Source: Peromyscus leucopus | Lineage: Eukaryota; Chordata; Mammalia; Rodentia; Cricetidae | Assembly (NCBI RefSeq): GCF_004664715.2 | Contig: NC_051073.1 | Coordinates: 65,051,436 to 65,115,435, forward strand | Reading direction: 5' to 3' | Length of the DNA: 64,000 nt | Made by a program: the position numbers and the translations under genes | Shown: positions 22,041-33,445 of the stretch, piece after piece | How the letters are laid out: each line of letters begins with the position of its first letter | Numbering within the stretch: the first letter of the stretch is position 1 | The notes under the pieces: generated by a model | Seen by the model: only the letters and a program-made list of their open reading frames with translations | Told to the model about the DNA's origin: nothing | Database searches by the model: none

Positions 22041-22667
22041 CACTCTGAAATGCCTACTGGAGGCTTTCTAGAGTCTCACCGTCCTGCTGGCCCTCCCTGA
22101 CTAGATCTCACTGGAGCTGGCTCTCACAGGTGGCCTACAGGGACCAGATGGTGGGATATCGATGAGCTTCGTGGAAACACTAGGAGATGGAGTGAGGACA
22201 GCCACAAAAGTGGCCAGCTTGCCTGGCCTTGTTCTCTTCCACCTCGCCAAGCTGTTCCTTCATGAAGACACAGCTTCATACGGGGAACTGGTCTCAGAGT
22301 CTGTGGAGATGGTTCTAGTAGCTTTCCTTGGTATCCTCATCTAGCGCTGCCAGATTTAGCCAATAAAAATACAAGACACTTTAGTGAATTTGGATTTCCA
22401 ATAAGCTGCGTTTGTTTTAGTGGGTGCCCCCTTCAACAGTTGGGGCATGCTCACACTTACAAGCACTTCACTGGGTGTCTGTGTTTTACCTGGCGACTCT
22501 CCCCCTCCAGAGAGTTACCCTGTACCCCAATAGTTCCCACCTCTGATCTGAAGCAGCGTCTACCCTATGGGAGCACAGAAGCAGCAGCCTCCTGCCTGAA
22601 GAGCTTCCCAAGGGAGCCTGCCCATGCTGCACTCCCCAGAAATGAAACGCAGTTCCACCACCCGCTT
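22041..22667. other. Unassigned non-coding sequence
   Basis: No gene or confident repeat. The 60-residue frame at 22162-22344 has no recognisable motif. Confidence 0.4.
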
Positions 22668-23040
22668 TGGTGGATTAACTACTTTTGTTGTTGTTGTTAT
22701 AACTTAAGCAAGGGTTGGTTTGGGCTCACAGTTTGAGGAGGGACTCTATCAAGACAGGGGGCTGTGGTAGCAGGCGTGTGGGGTGGCTGGTCACTTTGCG
22801 TCTACAGTCAGCCAGCAGCAGCGGGCCATGACTGGATGCCGGTCACTGCAGGAAGTCCTTCGCGCCTCCTGTGCATTCAGCCTAAGCATCCCTGCCCACG
22901 TGATGGGGCCGCTCACACGCAGAGTAGGTCTTCTGCAGTCAAACCTCTCTAGACAACACGTCCTCAGACGTGACCAGAGGTGCGTCTCCTCGGTAATTCC
23001 AAACTCAGCCAAGGTGACGATGAAAATTAACCATCACAGC
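22668..23040 (-). mobile_element. MaLR LTR (MT/MLT-like)
   Basis: On the minus strand it starts 'tgtgatggttaattttcatc', has 'cacctctggtcacgtctg' and 'gtttgactgcagaag', and ends in a (TTG)n-containing 'gtagttaatcc' region. The plan matches rodent MaLR LTRs. Confidence 0.65.
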
Positions 23041-23212
23041 TGGGCACTAAGAGGGCGCATCCTAAGGAGAATGCAGGTGAAGAAGTCATCGTCCCACCTG
23101 GAGAGACCCAGAGGGCCGCAAAGGAGGAAGCGAGTATTCAAATCCTTCTCATACAAGGCAGAAAAAAAAAAATGATTAGCTAGCAAAGAACACAGAGAGG
23201 AAGAGATCTCAC
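23041..23212. other. Short unassigned spacer
   Basis: A-rich run at 23161-23172 and unique sequence between two LTRs. Confidence 0.4.
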
Positions 23213-23736
23213 TGCTGTGGGATGTTCTGTATGTCCTGTGGGAGCCCATTCTTGGGTTCCTCGTGGCTTTACCCAGCAGGCCGCATAGAGGATGATTAGG
23301 ACCATGGGCCTGAGTGCAGGCGTCTGAGATGGTCTGCACTTGGCTGTGCTGGGGGATGGGCTGTATGGCAAATGTGTTGATCTGATTGGTCAATAAATAA
23401 AACCTGATTGGCCGTGGCTAGGCAGGAAGTATAGGCGGGACTAACAGAGAGGAGAAATAAAAGAACAGGAAGGCAGAAGGAGTCACTGCCAGCCGCCGCC
23501 ATGACAAGCAGCATGAAAAGATGCCGGTAAGCCACGAGCCACGTGGCAGGGTATAGATTTGTGGAAATGGATTAATTTAAGCTATAAGAACAGTTAGCAA
23601 GAAGCCTGCCACAGCCATACAGTTTGTAAGCAATATAAGTCTCTGTGTTTACTTGGTTGGGTCTGAGCGGCTGTGGGACTGGCAGGTGACAGAGATTTGT
23701 CCTGACTGTGGGCAAGGCAGGAAAACTCTAGCTACA
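23213..23736 (+). mobile_element. Solo LTR, ERV2-type, family shared with 61923-62440
   Basis: It starts TGCTGTGGGATG and ends CTCTAGCTACA. It carries 'attggtcaataaataaaacc', 'gagaaataaaagaac' and 'gtaagccacgagccacg'. Near-matching 6-base flanks: TCTCAC (23207-23212) and TCGCAC (23737-23742). No retroviral gene lies beside it. Confidence 0.8.
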
Positions 23737-23742
23737 TCGCAC

Positions 23743-25767
23743 TTTCGTGGGCGGGTGGGAGTCTCGCAGGTATCCCGAGGGAGGTGGCGATCACAGTCCA
23801 CAAGATTCATGACACATGTGTGAAATGGTCACTCTGTCTCCACAGCACTGGTGTGTATCTCTGAGACCCCTCAGAATTTGGGTGTCACGCCGAGCTCCCA
23901 GCGGCCCCAGGAAATCAGTTGCAGTTGACTTCCCAGATGAAAACGTGGGCTAGCCATGACCCAGCAGAGAGCCTAAAACTGTAAGAGAAACATCTCAGAA
24001 AGGGCAGGCCAGCTGGGGCAAATGATATGCCCTCCGCCACGCAAAAGTGATTGTGTGCTTAGAGATGCAGCTAGATGCTACATCTAGGGATCGTGGGGGG
24101 GGGTGTGCAGAATGGAATAGCCACCCCAAAGGTCTACCAGGGGCCGGGTAAGGGAATGCTTGGCATCCCGGGGTGCTCTCATTGCTATATGAAAGCTGGG
24201 ACAGCTGTTCTTGCTGGAGACAGGCTTTCCTCCAAGGGCCTGCCCTAGGCACAGCCGCTACTCCTGACACTTGCAAGGAATACCAATCACACTCACTGTC
24301 AATATTTAGCCACCTGAATTTTGAACAGATAGCATTTCAGAGCCTGCTTTATGCTTGCCTGCATTGAATGAGGCCAAAGAAAGGCTTCTCATTCATTGCT
24401 TCTACGTGAACAAGAGTAAGCGCTTTCCAGAATGCAAACATTCACAGAGCAATAGCTGAGCCCAGCCCTGATAACGCCCTGGAGGTAGCTGGAGAAAAAA
24501 GCGGCACTCGGATTTGCCTGTTTGCTGAGCAAGTAGCTAAGAGAGCCCTCTCTGGGGACTGGCGGAGGGCCTCTTTGGCAGGTGACAGTGCCATGGGAAT
24601 GGCTCAAGAGTCAGACATGGGACCCAGAGCTAGGGGCTCTGGAGACAGAATAGCTGATGGTTAATTAGTGCTCTCCAGCAAGTCAGACAGACGGCTCCAG
24701 CTGCCTCCAAGCTGGTCTATTAGCAGGGGTAGGCTCCTCTTGCAGGCCCCGGCTCAGTGTGGAGCTGTCGGGAAATGTTTTGGAGAAATTAAAGTGGCAT
24801 CACTAAGTGGGTACACACACCAGGAGCGAGTCAGCCCGCTTCTTTCCTCCTCCTGCTCGAGGGAGGATGCATGCCAGTATGCCTGTGTTTCTGCAGGAAC
24901 TTCATCAAAGCTGGCTGTCGGCGAGAGCCGGCCTGCGCGTGCGCCATTTCAAGCCAGGCAAAAGCAGCTCCCAGAAGCTCCTGGGTCCACTGCCCTGTGG
25001 AATCTGCCCCTCAGACTCTTCTGGATCCTGGGAGAAGAGAAGTGATACCACTGGAGAAGCTGAAGCTGAGCTTTTTACCTCCTGTTGTTCTTCCTGGCAG
25101 GGCTCTCCCCAGCTCTCCCAGTCTCCCTCACTTGCCCACCTGGGTGCTTTCCCCCTTTCTGAGGCCACTGCACTTAAGATCTGAACCTCTCCCTGTTTTT
25201 ACCTTCCCTGGGCCTCCATGATTAGGTCTAGCAAGCCACAGCTGTGTGTGAAGTGACATGGTTTTCATCAGACACTGTTGTCCACTGCAAGGGTACAAGA
25301 CTCTACACTCTCCCCCTCCCTCTCCTCTTCCTACCAGGAGGCTTCATGGGAAACCACAGGAAGGGGTGTGGTGGCTGTGGCTGCCCAGCTGAGAGCTGGA
25401 TTGGGGGAAATCAGGAAGTCCAGGCTCCCTTCCAAAGCAAATTGGAAAGATCCGTAGCAGCCAGGGCATTAGACAAACAAAAGTCCCCAAATGCGAGAGC
25501 AGCAGAGGATGTTTCATGTCTATGAGACGCCAAAACTTTTGTTTTGAAGCGCAACCCTACCAGCGAGGACAGGTCATCTTACTAGTTCTTATAAGGCCTG
25601 GGAAGACTCAGACAGAGGTCAAGAAGTGAAACTTAAGCCTCTCTCCTTCTTCCTGACCCCACCGTCCTACTCATCAGAGGTGAAGTGTGAGCAGTGTCTG
25701 GGCAGCTAGGGCTGAAAAAGTGAAACCACACATTCAACGAAACTCAGTAGTGTTTGGGATGGCAAGG

Positions 25768-25770
<3 letters not shown>
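23743..25770. other. Unassigned non-coding sequence
   Basis: About 2 kb without a confident repeat or gene. Several overlapping frames at 24668-25221 reach 125 residues but show no domain. Repeat poverty here could reflect constraint or merely old sequence. Confidence 0.4.
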
Positions 25771-25814
<44 letters not shown>

Positions 25815-25860
25815 CACACACGTGTGTGTACACGTGTGTGTACATACGTACGTACGTACT
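25771..25860. repeat. (TG)n / (CA)n / (CGTA)n alternating tract
   Basis: From 25771 to 25859 every step alternates pyrimidine and purine. The order is (TG)n, TATA, (CA)n, (CGTG)n and (CGTA)n. TG and CA arms are mutually complementary, so cruciform and Z-DNA forms are both possible. Confidence 0.95.
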
Positions 25861-26142
25861 CACAGGTGGCACACGTGCATGTATGAGGGTAAGCCTGAGC
25901 CATAGTTTACTAATACAGACTCATCTATTAACCACTTGGACTCAGATTCTAGCCCCTTTCTTTCTGTGTGCTAGGTTTCTAACTGTTGACTCAATTTTTG
26001 CTTCCTCAACTGTATCATTTGTACCTTGTGAATAGTAATGGAAACTACCTCTCTCTCTGTGCAGATGTTTTCCAGTTCGTGAAACATCTGTAAACTCACA
26101 GAGGGTTGGTGTTCTGTGCACACAGGCCTGCCCACTCACCTC

Positions 26143-26376
26143 NNNNNNNNNNNNNNNNNNNNNNNNNNNNNNNNNNNNNNNNNNNNNNNNNNNNNNNNNN
26201 NNNNNNNNNNNNNNNNNNNNNNNNNNNNNNNNNNNNNNNNNNNNNNNNNNNNNNNNNNNNNNNNNNNNNNNNNNNNNNNNNNNNNNNNNNNNNNNNNNNN
26301 NNNNNNNNNNNNNNNNNNNNNNNNNNNNNNNNNNNNNNNNNNNNNNNNNNNNNNNNNNNNNNNNNNNNNNNNNNNN
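26143..26376. other. Assembly gap, 234 N
   Basis: Unknown bases. The non-round length suggests an estimated gap, unlike the 500-base gap at 51621. Frames spanning it are meaningless. Confidence 1.
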
Positions 26377-26879
26377 AATCAGGGAACTTTCTGACCCCAG
26401 GGACTTTGCATATACGCTCCCTACGCCAGACAAGCTGTTCAGTTGGGTAGCTGCTTTTCCTTCGAGGTCTCTGGAGGTCCCTGGAGGTCCCCCTCCACCC
26501 CCCCCACACCCCCATTTTCCGTCTCTGCTCATGGCTTGCCTCTTTTACATTACATGCTACAGCACGACTCTTCCTCCCTGACACGTGATCTCTAGGACAG
26601 ACCTTGTTGTCGACAACAGTGCAAACTCGGGGCCCAGTATCCCACCTGACACAGGGCAGACGTTTTACTAGAGTGTGTTGAATGCCTAAGCGAACGCCCA
26701 TTCCAGAGACCCAGCTTTGATGGAGAAGCCTGGTGGGAGGTGAATAGATTGTCATGCTGCCCTATGGTACTTGTGACTGCAACCAATCACCTGACAGGAA
26801 GCCACCTAGTTGGGGGAAGGTTTATGTGGCCCCCTGTTTGAACGGGGATGTGGAAGGTGGCTGCTTACATCCCTCTGGC
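26377..26879. other. Unassigned non-coding sequence
   Basis: No gene. 'ggtctctggaggtccctgg' contains a short direct duplication before a C-rich run (26484-26512). Confidence 0.4.
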
Positions 26880-27082
26880 AGTCAAGAAGCTGAGGCCTTA
26901 GAAGGAAGCAGGGCTGGTACTACCGCTTGAGGCCGGCCAATCGCTCGGGACCCTACTGTCTTCAGCCAGGCCCTGCAGGTCCGAAATGTTCTCCGACCTC
27001 CCAAAATAGTACCACAGACAGCACCAAGGGTTCAGACATGCGGGACTCTGGGGGACAGCTCACATTCAAACCACAAAACATG
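26880..27082 (+). mobile_element. Interspersed repeat fragment, family unresolved
   Basis: 'cgacctcccaaaatagtaccac', 'gggttcagacatgcgg' and 'gggggacagctcacattcaaa' parallel the 3' part of the repeat at 39281-39627. Confidence 0.45.
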
Positions 27083-27656
27083 CACTCATGTTTTCCCTAC
27101 CTACAGTGGAGACACCGAGCCCATCAAGAGAGTGGGAAGCCCACCTCTCTAAAGGCTCCTCCGGGAGGCACCTCCAATTGAGTTCGGACTGTCAAGAGGT
27201 GGGGTGCTGCTCTTACAGTGCCCTCTGCCTGCTTTGAATCCTGCTGTCTCTGCTCCCAATGAGAGATCATTTCAGATTATCAGTTAGTAGGGGGAAACGC
27301 TTAATCTGTCTTGCAGAAATCTAGACGTCTAAATATCCACCGGCCCCTCTCCCAACGCACTGAAAGTTCAGCCTTTACTAAGTGGCTTGATCAACCTAGT
27401 GGGCCCTGAAGGAAGGAGCTGGGACAGGGAACCCAGGGTTCAGTCCAGAGTCAGCTTTGGGAGGGGAGACCCGGCCCTTGCTCAGCCCTAGACGGGAAGT
27501 GCATGGAATGCTAGAAGCAACGGTTTTCCTCATCTCCCACACTGCTCGTTTAGAATTCCATAAGCAATGTCTTCTCCAGGAGGGAAATGTAGCTGTTCCT
27601 TCACCTCCTCGGTGTCTTTTTAAAGCTCTTTCTGAAATATAAAACACACACAGAAA
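27083..27656. other. Unassigned non-coding sequence
   Basis: No feature recognised. Confidence 0.4.
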
Positions 27657-28008
27657 TGTGGTGATGTTTTGTATATGCACTAACAAATAAAGCTTGTCTG
27701 AAGAATAGAGGGCAGAGTCAGCCACAGAGTGAGCCATAGAGGCCGGGCAGGGGTGGCCCACACCTTTAATCCCAGCATTCAGGAGGCAGAGACAGATGGA
27801 TCTCTGTGAGTTCCAGGCCACCCTGGGCTACGCAAGATTGATCCAGTCTAAAAGAGAAACAGAGCCAGGCAGTGGTGGTACACACCTTTAATCCCAGCTC
27901 TAAGGAGGTGGAGACAGGAAGTAATATGGCTGGGTGGAGAGAGGAATATAAGACAGGAGGAGACAGGATCTCTCTCTGTGTGTCTCTCTCTGTGTCTCTC
28001 TGTCTCTG

Positions 28009-28076
<68 letters not shown>

Positions 28077-28197
28077 AGGCTGAGGATTTTGTGGAGGTAA
28101 GAATTAGTGGCTGGCTGCTCTGTTTCTCTGATCTTTCAGCTTTCATCCTGATATCTGACTCCGGGTTTTTATAAGACCAATTAGAATTCATGCCACA
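27657..28197 (+). mobile_element. ERV2-type solo LTR with SINE-like modules, copy B
   Basis: It starts TGTGGTGATG and ends ATGCCACA. It contains 'acaaataaagcttgtc', two 'cctttaatcccag' modules (the first followed by a B1-like 'ggatctctgtgagttcc'), a TC-rich microsatellite and 'accaattagaattcatg'. Flanks CAGAAA (27651-27656) and GAGAAA (28198-28203) are a likely 6-base duplication. Confidence 0.75.
27968..28076. repeat. (TC)n/(TCTG)n microsatellite inside the LTR
   Basis: TC units with TCTG variants, then pure TC. The other LTR copies have only a short 'gtctctctag' here, so the array expanded in this copy. Confidence 0.95.
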
Positions 28198-28203
28198 GAG
28201 AAA

Positions 28204-28679
28204 CTGGACCCTCCCTACATGGCCCAGGTGCAATGATTGTTCACAAGCATTTACTGCCGGCCCCTCTCTATATGTGCTGGATAATGGAATGTGGTGAGCA
28301 GTCAAGCAGAGTTCCAAGTAGAGACCCAAGGAGACGTGGTGCTTCCTCTGGCCTTTCTTCATCCCTGCCTCTTATCTCCTGCTGGTTAGAGGAGGAGGCG
28401 TATGTGGGACAGCCCTCCCTACAACCCTCAGACAAGTTCAAGCCAGGACAGCTGACTCCTAACCACCCACAAAGCCAGTCAGTAAGAAACATGTGCTTAT
28501 TGTCTGCACTGGTCTTGGGGGTGGCATGCTATGACAGCAGCTGATGTCTTCATAATTTCTCATACATCCCATATGCATTTGTAGCCAGTATAGACCAGAA
28601 AGAACATCTCCAGAATCTTTGAATCCCATTGGTTACTGCACCCTAGGGAGCCCTAGCCTGACTTCTCATCGAGGACCTA
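28204..28679. other. Unassigned non-coding sequence
   Basis: No feature recognised. Confidence 0.4.
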
Positions 28680-29052
28680 TGTTGGCTAATTTTTGTCAAC
28701 TCGATGTAAACTAGAGTAACCTGGGAAGAGAGAGCCTCCATTGGAATCTGCCTCTATCAGGATGGCCTGTGGGCATGTCTATAGGGATTTCCTTGATTAA
28801 TGATAACTGTAAGAGGACCCAGTATATTGAGGCAGTGCCTCCCCTGGGCAGGAGGTTTATGAGAAAGTAGGCAGATCAGGCCATGGACTCCTCCAAAGTC
28901 CCTGCTTCAGTTCCTGCCTCCAGGTTCCTGCTTTGGGGACTTTCCCTGAATTCCCTTCCTCAATGACGGCCTGTAACTGTAATTCCCTTTTGTCCCCAGC
29001 TTGATTTTGGTCACAGGGTTGGTCACAGCAGCAGTCAGCAATTTAGAACAGG
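28680..29052 (+). mobile_element. MaLR LTR (ORR1/MT-like)
   Basis: 'tgttggctaatttttgtcaac', 'gtaacctgggaagagagagc', 'cctccattggaatctgcctc' and 'tttccttgattaatgataac' give the same plan as 13751-14157. The 3' end is decayed. Confidence 0.75.
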
Positions 29053-29099
29053 AGCTCCATGGGTTTTTAACTTTAAAGAAAGGAAATGTATGAACTATC

Positions 29100-30095
29100 C
29101 TCATCTCAGTCTGCGTTCTTGGGCTCAACATCGCCGCTGTAAGATTTACTCACGGACGCGGTTCAGCTCGCTCATCCCATTCTACTGTTGAGTCGTTCTT
29201 GTTCTCAGGCACCGTAAGTAATGTTGCTGTGAAGTCTTACGCTTGCGTATGTACTTTGGCTAACACAGTGGCACATTCTGTCGGTGCCATTCTAGGAGGA
29301 GAATTGTAGAAAGAGACATGCAGGAGGTATGTGTCGGCTGCACCCCACAGAAGCAGGGGCGCATTCAGCTTTAGTAACTACCACCAGACAGCTTTCTTAA
29401 TTCTTCTATCAGTTCACACTCCTGGCAGTTTTGAGCATTCCCACAGGTCGATATCTTTGCCAGGGCTCGGTGCTTCCCACCTTTTCAAATTTAGTCATCT
29501 GATGGGTGTGTAGCAAAGTTACATTATGGTTTTTCGAGCTTCCCAGATGACTAATAGCCTTAAACAAGTTCCCACATATTTATTGGCATGTGTGTATGTG
29601 CCTGTGTGTGTTCAAGTCTTTTGCTTATTTTTTTTTTATTGGATTGCCTATCTTTTTCTTGTTGATTTGTAGATGTTCTTTATATATTATTGAAATGAGT
29701 TCTACAAGTCTTACGGAAGCCTTTCATTGTGTGTTCTCAATCATATTTTTGGATGAAGAGTTGTTCTTGATTTTAAAATATAGATTTTGTTTCATTTTAG
29801 ACTATAGTTGAATTTATAAATTTTATCTTTTATAGAAGTTACAGAATTTTTTTCCTGCCTAGGAATATCTGTCTACCATGAGGTTATGAAGATGTTCTCT
29901 TGTGTTTTGTTCTAAAATCTTTATTGGTTAACTGGTATTAACATATGGTATGACATGAAGTAGGAGCTTACACTATTCCCCCCACCACCACCACCACCAA
30001 CCTCCCCCGTGAGTATCTAGCTGACCCAGAGCCATTTAATAAAGAAGGCCACCGTTTCCCTCACTGCACTGTGGTGTTATTGTTTTGCCTTTGAG
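29100..30095 (+). mobile_element. Old mammalian L1 (L1M) 3' region
   Basis: The order 'taggaggagaattgtag', 'tcacactcctggcagt', 'gatgggtgtgtagcaaa', 'ttcaagtcttttgcttatt', 'gtagatgttctttatatatt' and 'gttttgcctttgagaattga' follows the 3' UTR of old mammalian L1. Non-coding, with many substitutions. A (CCA)5 lies at 29982-29999. Confidence 0.7.
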
Positions 30096-30109
30096 AATTG
30101 ATGAATTTG

Positions 30110-30290
30110 AGAGCACATTCTCAGACTTAAGATACCAGATTCTCATCCTGGATTCGGGGTGAGTTACTTCCCGTCTGAGTCTCGGTTTTCTCACCTGTGT
30201 CTTAAGGGAAAGAAACTTTTCACCTCAGCCTGGAAGCCATCAGAGGGAAAAGAACATCCAAAGCACTTAGCACCAGGCTGTGGCCCTGCT
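30110..30290 (+). mobile_element. MIR SINE
   Basis: 'agattctcatcctggattcg', 'gggtgagttacttcccgtct', 'gagtctcggttttctcacctg' and 'aaagcacttagcaccaggc' match MIR order. Some short 'acctctgcc' duplications follow at 30299-30358. Confidence 0.75.
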
Positions 30291-31340
30291 CTGTCTATCA
30301 CCTCTGCTGTCATTGCCACGACCTCTGCCAACCTCTGCCATCATCGTGACCTCTGCCGCCAGGAGCAGAGCTTAATTCAAATGGGATTTTTCTGATCCAG
30401 GCAACAAATTTGCCATCTATTTCCAAGTTTTTGCAACCCCTAATGCAGACCAGCTGACCAGCTGACTACTCCTGGTGAGGCCTCGCTCCCCTCTGTGTCC
30501 CTGTTCCATCCTGAGGCGTCTTCCCTCTGGGCCTGAGCATTACATAAGCCTGTGTATCTGCTGCTTCCCCCCACCCCCTCACTGCTGTCCTTTGAAGGCA
30601 GAGACCAGCTTCCTACTGAGCAGGCATGGCCCAACACACTCCTCTGCTTTGTTTGTGACACCCAGCCAGCTGCTGGGCTATCCAGAGGGGGACCAGGGGA
30701 CGCTTCTCTGCAAGACAACATCCTGCCTTTGTGCGACTGCTTTGTAGAGGGACAGCTGTGGGAGAAGCCCTTTGGCTAACATCTTTGGCAGTGAAGTTTG
30801 AACTCAAAGCAAAGCATAGATAAAATAAACACCAGCCATTTCACACTCAACCTGGTTACAGTTATGTGACCTTGATTATTACCATTGTCATTCTGGCACC
30901 TCTCCTGGGTAAAGAGAGTTCACAGTCCCGCTGACGCTGGAGTGACTAGAATTGGACATAAGGTCCCCTGGGGTCGGGTTCTATCTATGGAAATGTCAAT
31001 GGTTTATTCACATTTAAAGAGGGCTGCAAATGTCACCATTTGTGATTTTCAGAGTCACAAAAGCTAAGTGTTTTTCAGGGAATCTGGAACGAAAATGCTT
31101 GGATCTTTTCCAACCTGCTTGGAAGTCATTGTCAAGGCTGGTGCCTGGGCCTCCTCAGCACACTGTTTATTTGTTCCGGCTGTACACGCCCATACAGTAA
31201 CATTGTGTCTGGTCCTATGCTAGCTTTGGGGGCAGGTGCTTAAAAAGACAAATGTTCTACTTTTGAAGTCGTTTCACTTAGGTTACACCACAATGTACAG
31301 TGTTTTATTTTATTTTGTGTTTTAAGTATGCCTGTGCACA
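30291..31340. other. Unassigned non-coding sequence
   Basis: Apart from a small 'acctctgcc' tandem block (30299-30360), nothing is recognised. Frames near 30440-30807 are domainless. Confidence 0.4.
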
Positions 31341-31446
31341 GGGTGGGGAAGCGTGTGAATGAGTGTGCACATGACGGGATAGGAAGCGTGTAAATGAGTG
31401 TGTAATGCAGGGGGGGGGGTGTGAAGGGCATGACGGGTGGGGGAGT

Positions 31447-31484
<38 letters not shown>

Positions 31485-31640
31485 GGGGGGGGGGGGGGGA
31501 CGGGGGGGGCTGTGAATGAGTGTGCACATGACGGGATGGGGAAGCATGTGAATGAGTGTGTACATGACGGGGTGGGGAAGCGTGTGAATGAGTGTGCACA
31601 TGACGGGATGGGGAAGCATGTGAATGAGTGTGTACATGCA
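31341..31640. repeat. 36-base minisatellite interrupted by poly-G
   Basis: Units built of 'ggggaagc', 'gtgtgaatgagtgtg' and 'acatgac' repeat with a 35-36 base period, two before and about three after a G-run. Because 36 is a multiple of three, the array makes artefactual open frames in several phases. Confidence 0.92.
31441..31509. repeat. Poly-G tract
   Basis: Nearly continuous G with a few A, C and T. Exact length should not be trusted, because homopolymers of this size are poorly sequenced. Confidence 0.9.
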
Positions 31641-31862
31641 TGTGGAGGCTGTAGGTCAATATCCCGTGTCTTCCTCAATCACGATTTCTCTGAACCTACA
31701 GCCTGGCCAGCAAGCCCAAAGGATCCCGTCTTTCTCCCCAGTACTGGGATCTCAGGCAAGCACCGCCATGTTGGAACTTTTACGTCGGAGCTGGGGACCG
31801 GATCTCAGGTCCTCATGCACAGCCAGCCCTTTACGGACTGAGCCGTTTCCACAGCCCGACGC
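31624..31862 (-). mobile_element. Long B3-type SINE, decayed
   Basis: 'gtgtacatgcatgtggagg' tail side, 'cagtactgggatctcaggc', 'gatctcaggtcctcatgc' and head 'ggactgagccgtttccaca'. Same family as 6012-6360. The minisatellite unit 'gtgaatgagtgtgtacatg' abuts its tail, so the array may have grown from the SINE tail. Confidence 0.7.
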
Positions 31863-32495
31863 GTGAAAGATGGATGGGTATTTTCAGATCAAAAGCCTAT
31901 CTTGTTTTTCAACACTTTGTGTTGTACCCCGTTTCTACTGTTTCTGATCAAAAAGACGCTTGCCTTGGCCTCTGGCCTTAGGCGCTGTTCTCCTGGTGGG
32001 GACTGTCCACCAGGCTCCTGCTGAGAAGGGATGCTGGGTTTGGGTTTGATAATTGATGTTTCCTACTCTGATTCCCACCAGGGGACATCCCTTTAGTCCT
32101 GGCACTTCTTTTCAACTTAAATCAAGTGGAAGTTGTTTTCTGGAAGTCTTCTTGCCCAGCTTAGTTGGAATCTGTGGCAAGCTGGGAACACCTTTTCCAA
32201 TTGACCTTGAAGAGGTTTAGAAGTCGCATCTCTTTCAACAGAGCGAGCATTTATTGGGAGATTTTGATCAGATGCCAAAACCCCTTCATTTTGCCTCCTG
32301 CATTTCAAAAGAATTATGCGTGTCTTTCAAATTGTCAAGGTTTCCGTGCCCTGAGTCGGCGGCCAGCCTCTGACATTAAACCCTCCGCTGCCTCCTGAGA
32401 TAGATTTACATCAAATCACGTCACATTTTTTGTCACCGCTCTTCATGCCAGCGGTCTGCAAGATCTTTTGAATGATAAACATTTTCCATTGGTTA
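31863..32495. promoter_or_regulatory. Possible conserved non-coding element (32100-32490)
   Basis: No repeat recognised over about 390 bases. It contains 'ccttttccaattgacc', 'gagcatttattggg' and 'caaatcacgtcac' (CRE-like TCACGTCA). The function is an inference from repeat-free composition only. Confidence 0.28.
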
Positions 32496-32513
32496 AAAAA
32501 AAAAAAAAAAAAA
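32496..32513. repeat. Poly-A run
   Basis: About 18 A. It is not attached to a recognised retroposon. Confidence 0.9.
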
Positions 32514-33170
32514 GTTTAGCATCTCTTTCCCAGAATGGCCTATTTCTTATGTATTATAGAGAAAGTAAGAACGCCCACATTCTCAGAAAGCTACTAACAT
32601 GTCCAGGTGGGACTTACTGACGGCAGGACTCAGCTAGGGTCCATCTCCCCACACCCTCGACAAGGCAAGCCCAGCAATGTCAAAGTTCAGTAAATTCAGA
32701 AGATTCATTAAAAACAAAAAAAGGTTTATTACTCTCTTCTCTGTTTCCTGTGAGGGATGGAATAGAAGACACTTAGCCTCTTCTAAGCCAAGTAAAGGGA
32801 GAACATTAAAAACAATGGGGGGCATTGTAAAAAGGGGACCACAGAACCCACTCCTTAGCCCAATGCTGGCTTGGCCACCTGAGGATGAATGGTATGTTGA
32901 GATATAAGTTTCTTGAGAGAAATAACAGCATCCTGAGGTGTTGGAGGAATAAATAACACGATGATTGGAGGCCACGACAGATCCAGGTAACCATGGGGGA
33001 CAGGGAGGCTGGCAGCACTCTGTGATGCAGGATGACAAAAGAGAGCAGAGGTTGAAGCAACATGAGTTGATTCAGGCTAGCTGGGCAAGGATGCCTGAAT
33101 CCTCCGCAGGCCAAAGGACTCATTGAGAGGACTGTCAGATCTATTTGGAGGGACATCGTTCACAGGGCTG
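32514..33170. other. Unassigned non-coding sequence
   Basis: No feature recognised. 32680-32960 resembles degraded retroelement sequence but no family was identified. Confidence 0.35.
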
Positions 33171-33383
33171 CTGTGTTAGCTGGTCTGTTTGTCATTGCTA
33201 TCACAAAAGACCTGAAGCATGAAGTCAAACAGCCTGACGTGGGCTCTGCAAAGGACTGCCTAGGTGTGTCACATCATGGCAGATGGCAGCATGGTGGAGC
33301 CCATGCAAGAGAGACAGAGAGAAAAAGAAAAACCAGAGACAAGGACAGACAGACAGACAGACACAGACAGACAGACAGACAGA

Positions 33384-33445
<62 letters not shown>

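Noticed and set aside
25942..26755. Frames of 196-219 residues across the first gap
   Set aside because: Mostly X residues from N bases.
31341..31640. CRISPR array
   Set aside because: Repeats are contiguous with no unique spacers, and the host is a mammal.
31240..31841. His/Pro-rich and Gly-rich frames with a 12-residue repeat
   Set aside because: The 36-base minisatellite is a multiple of three, so all phases stay open; poly-G adds glycine or proline runs.
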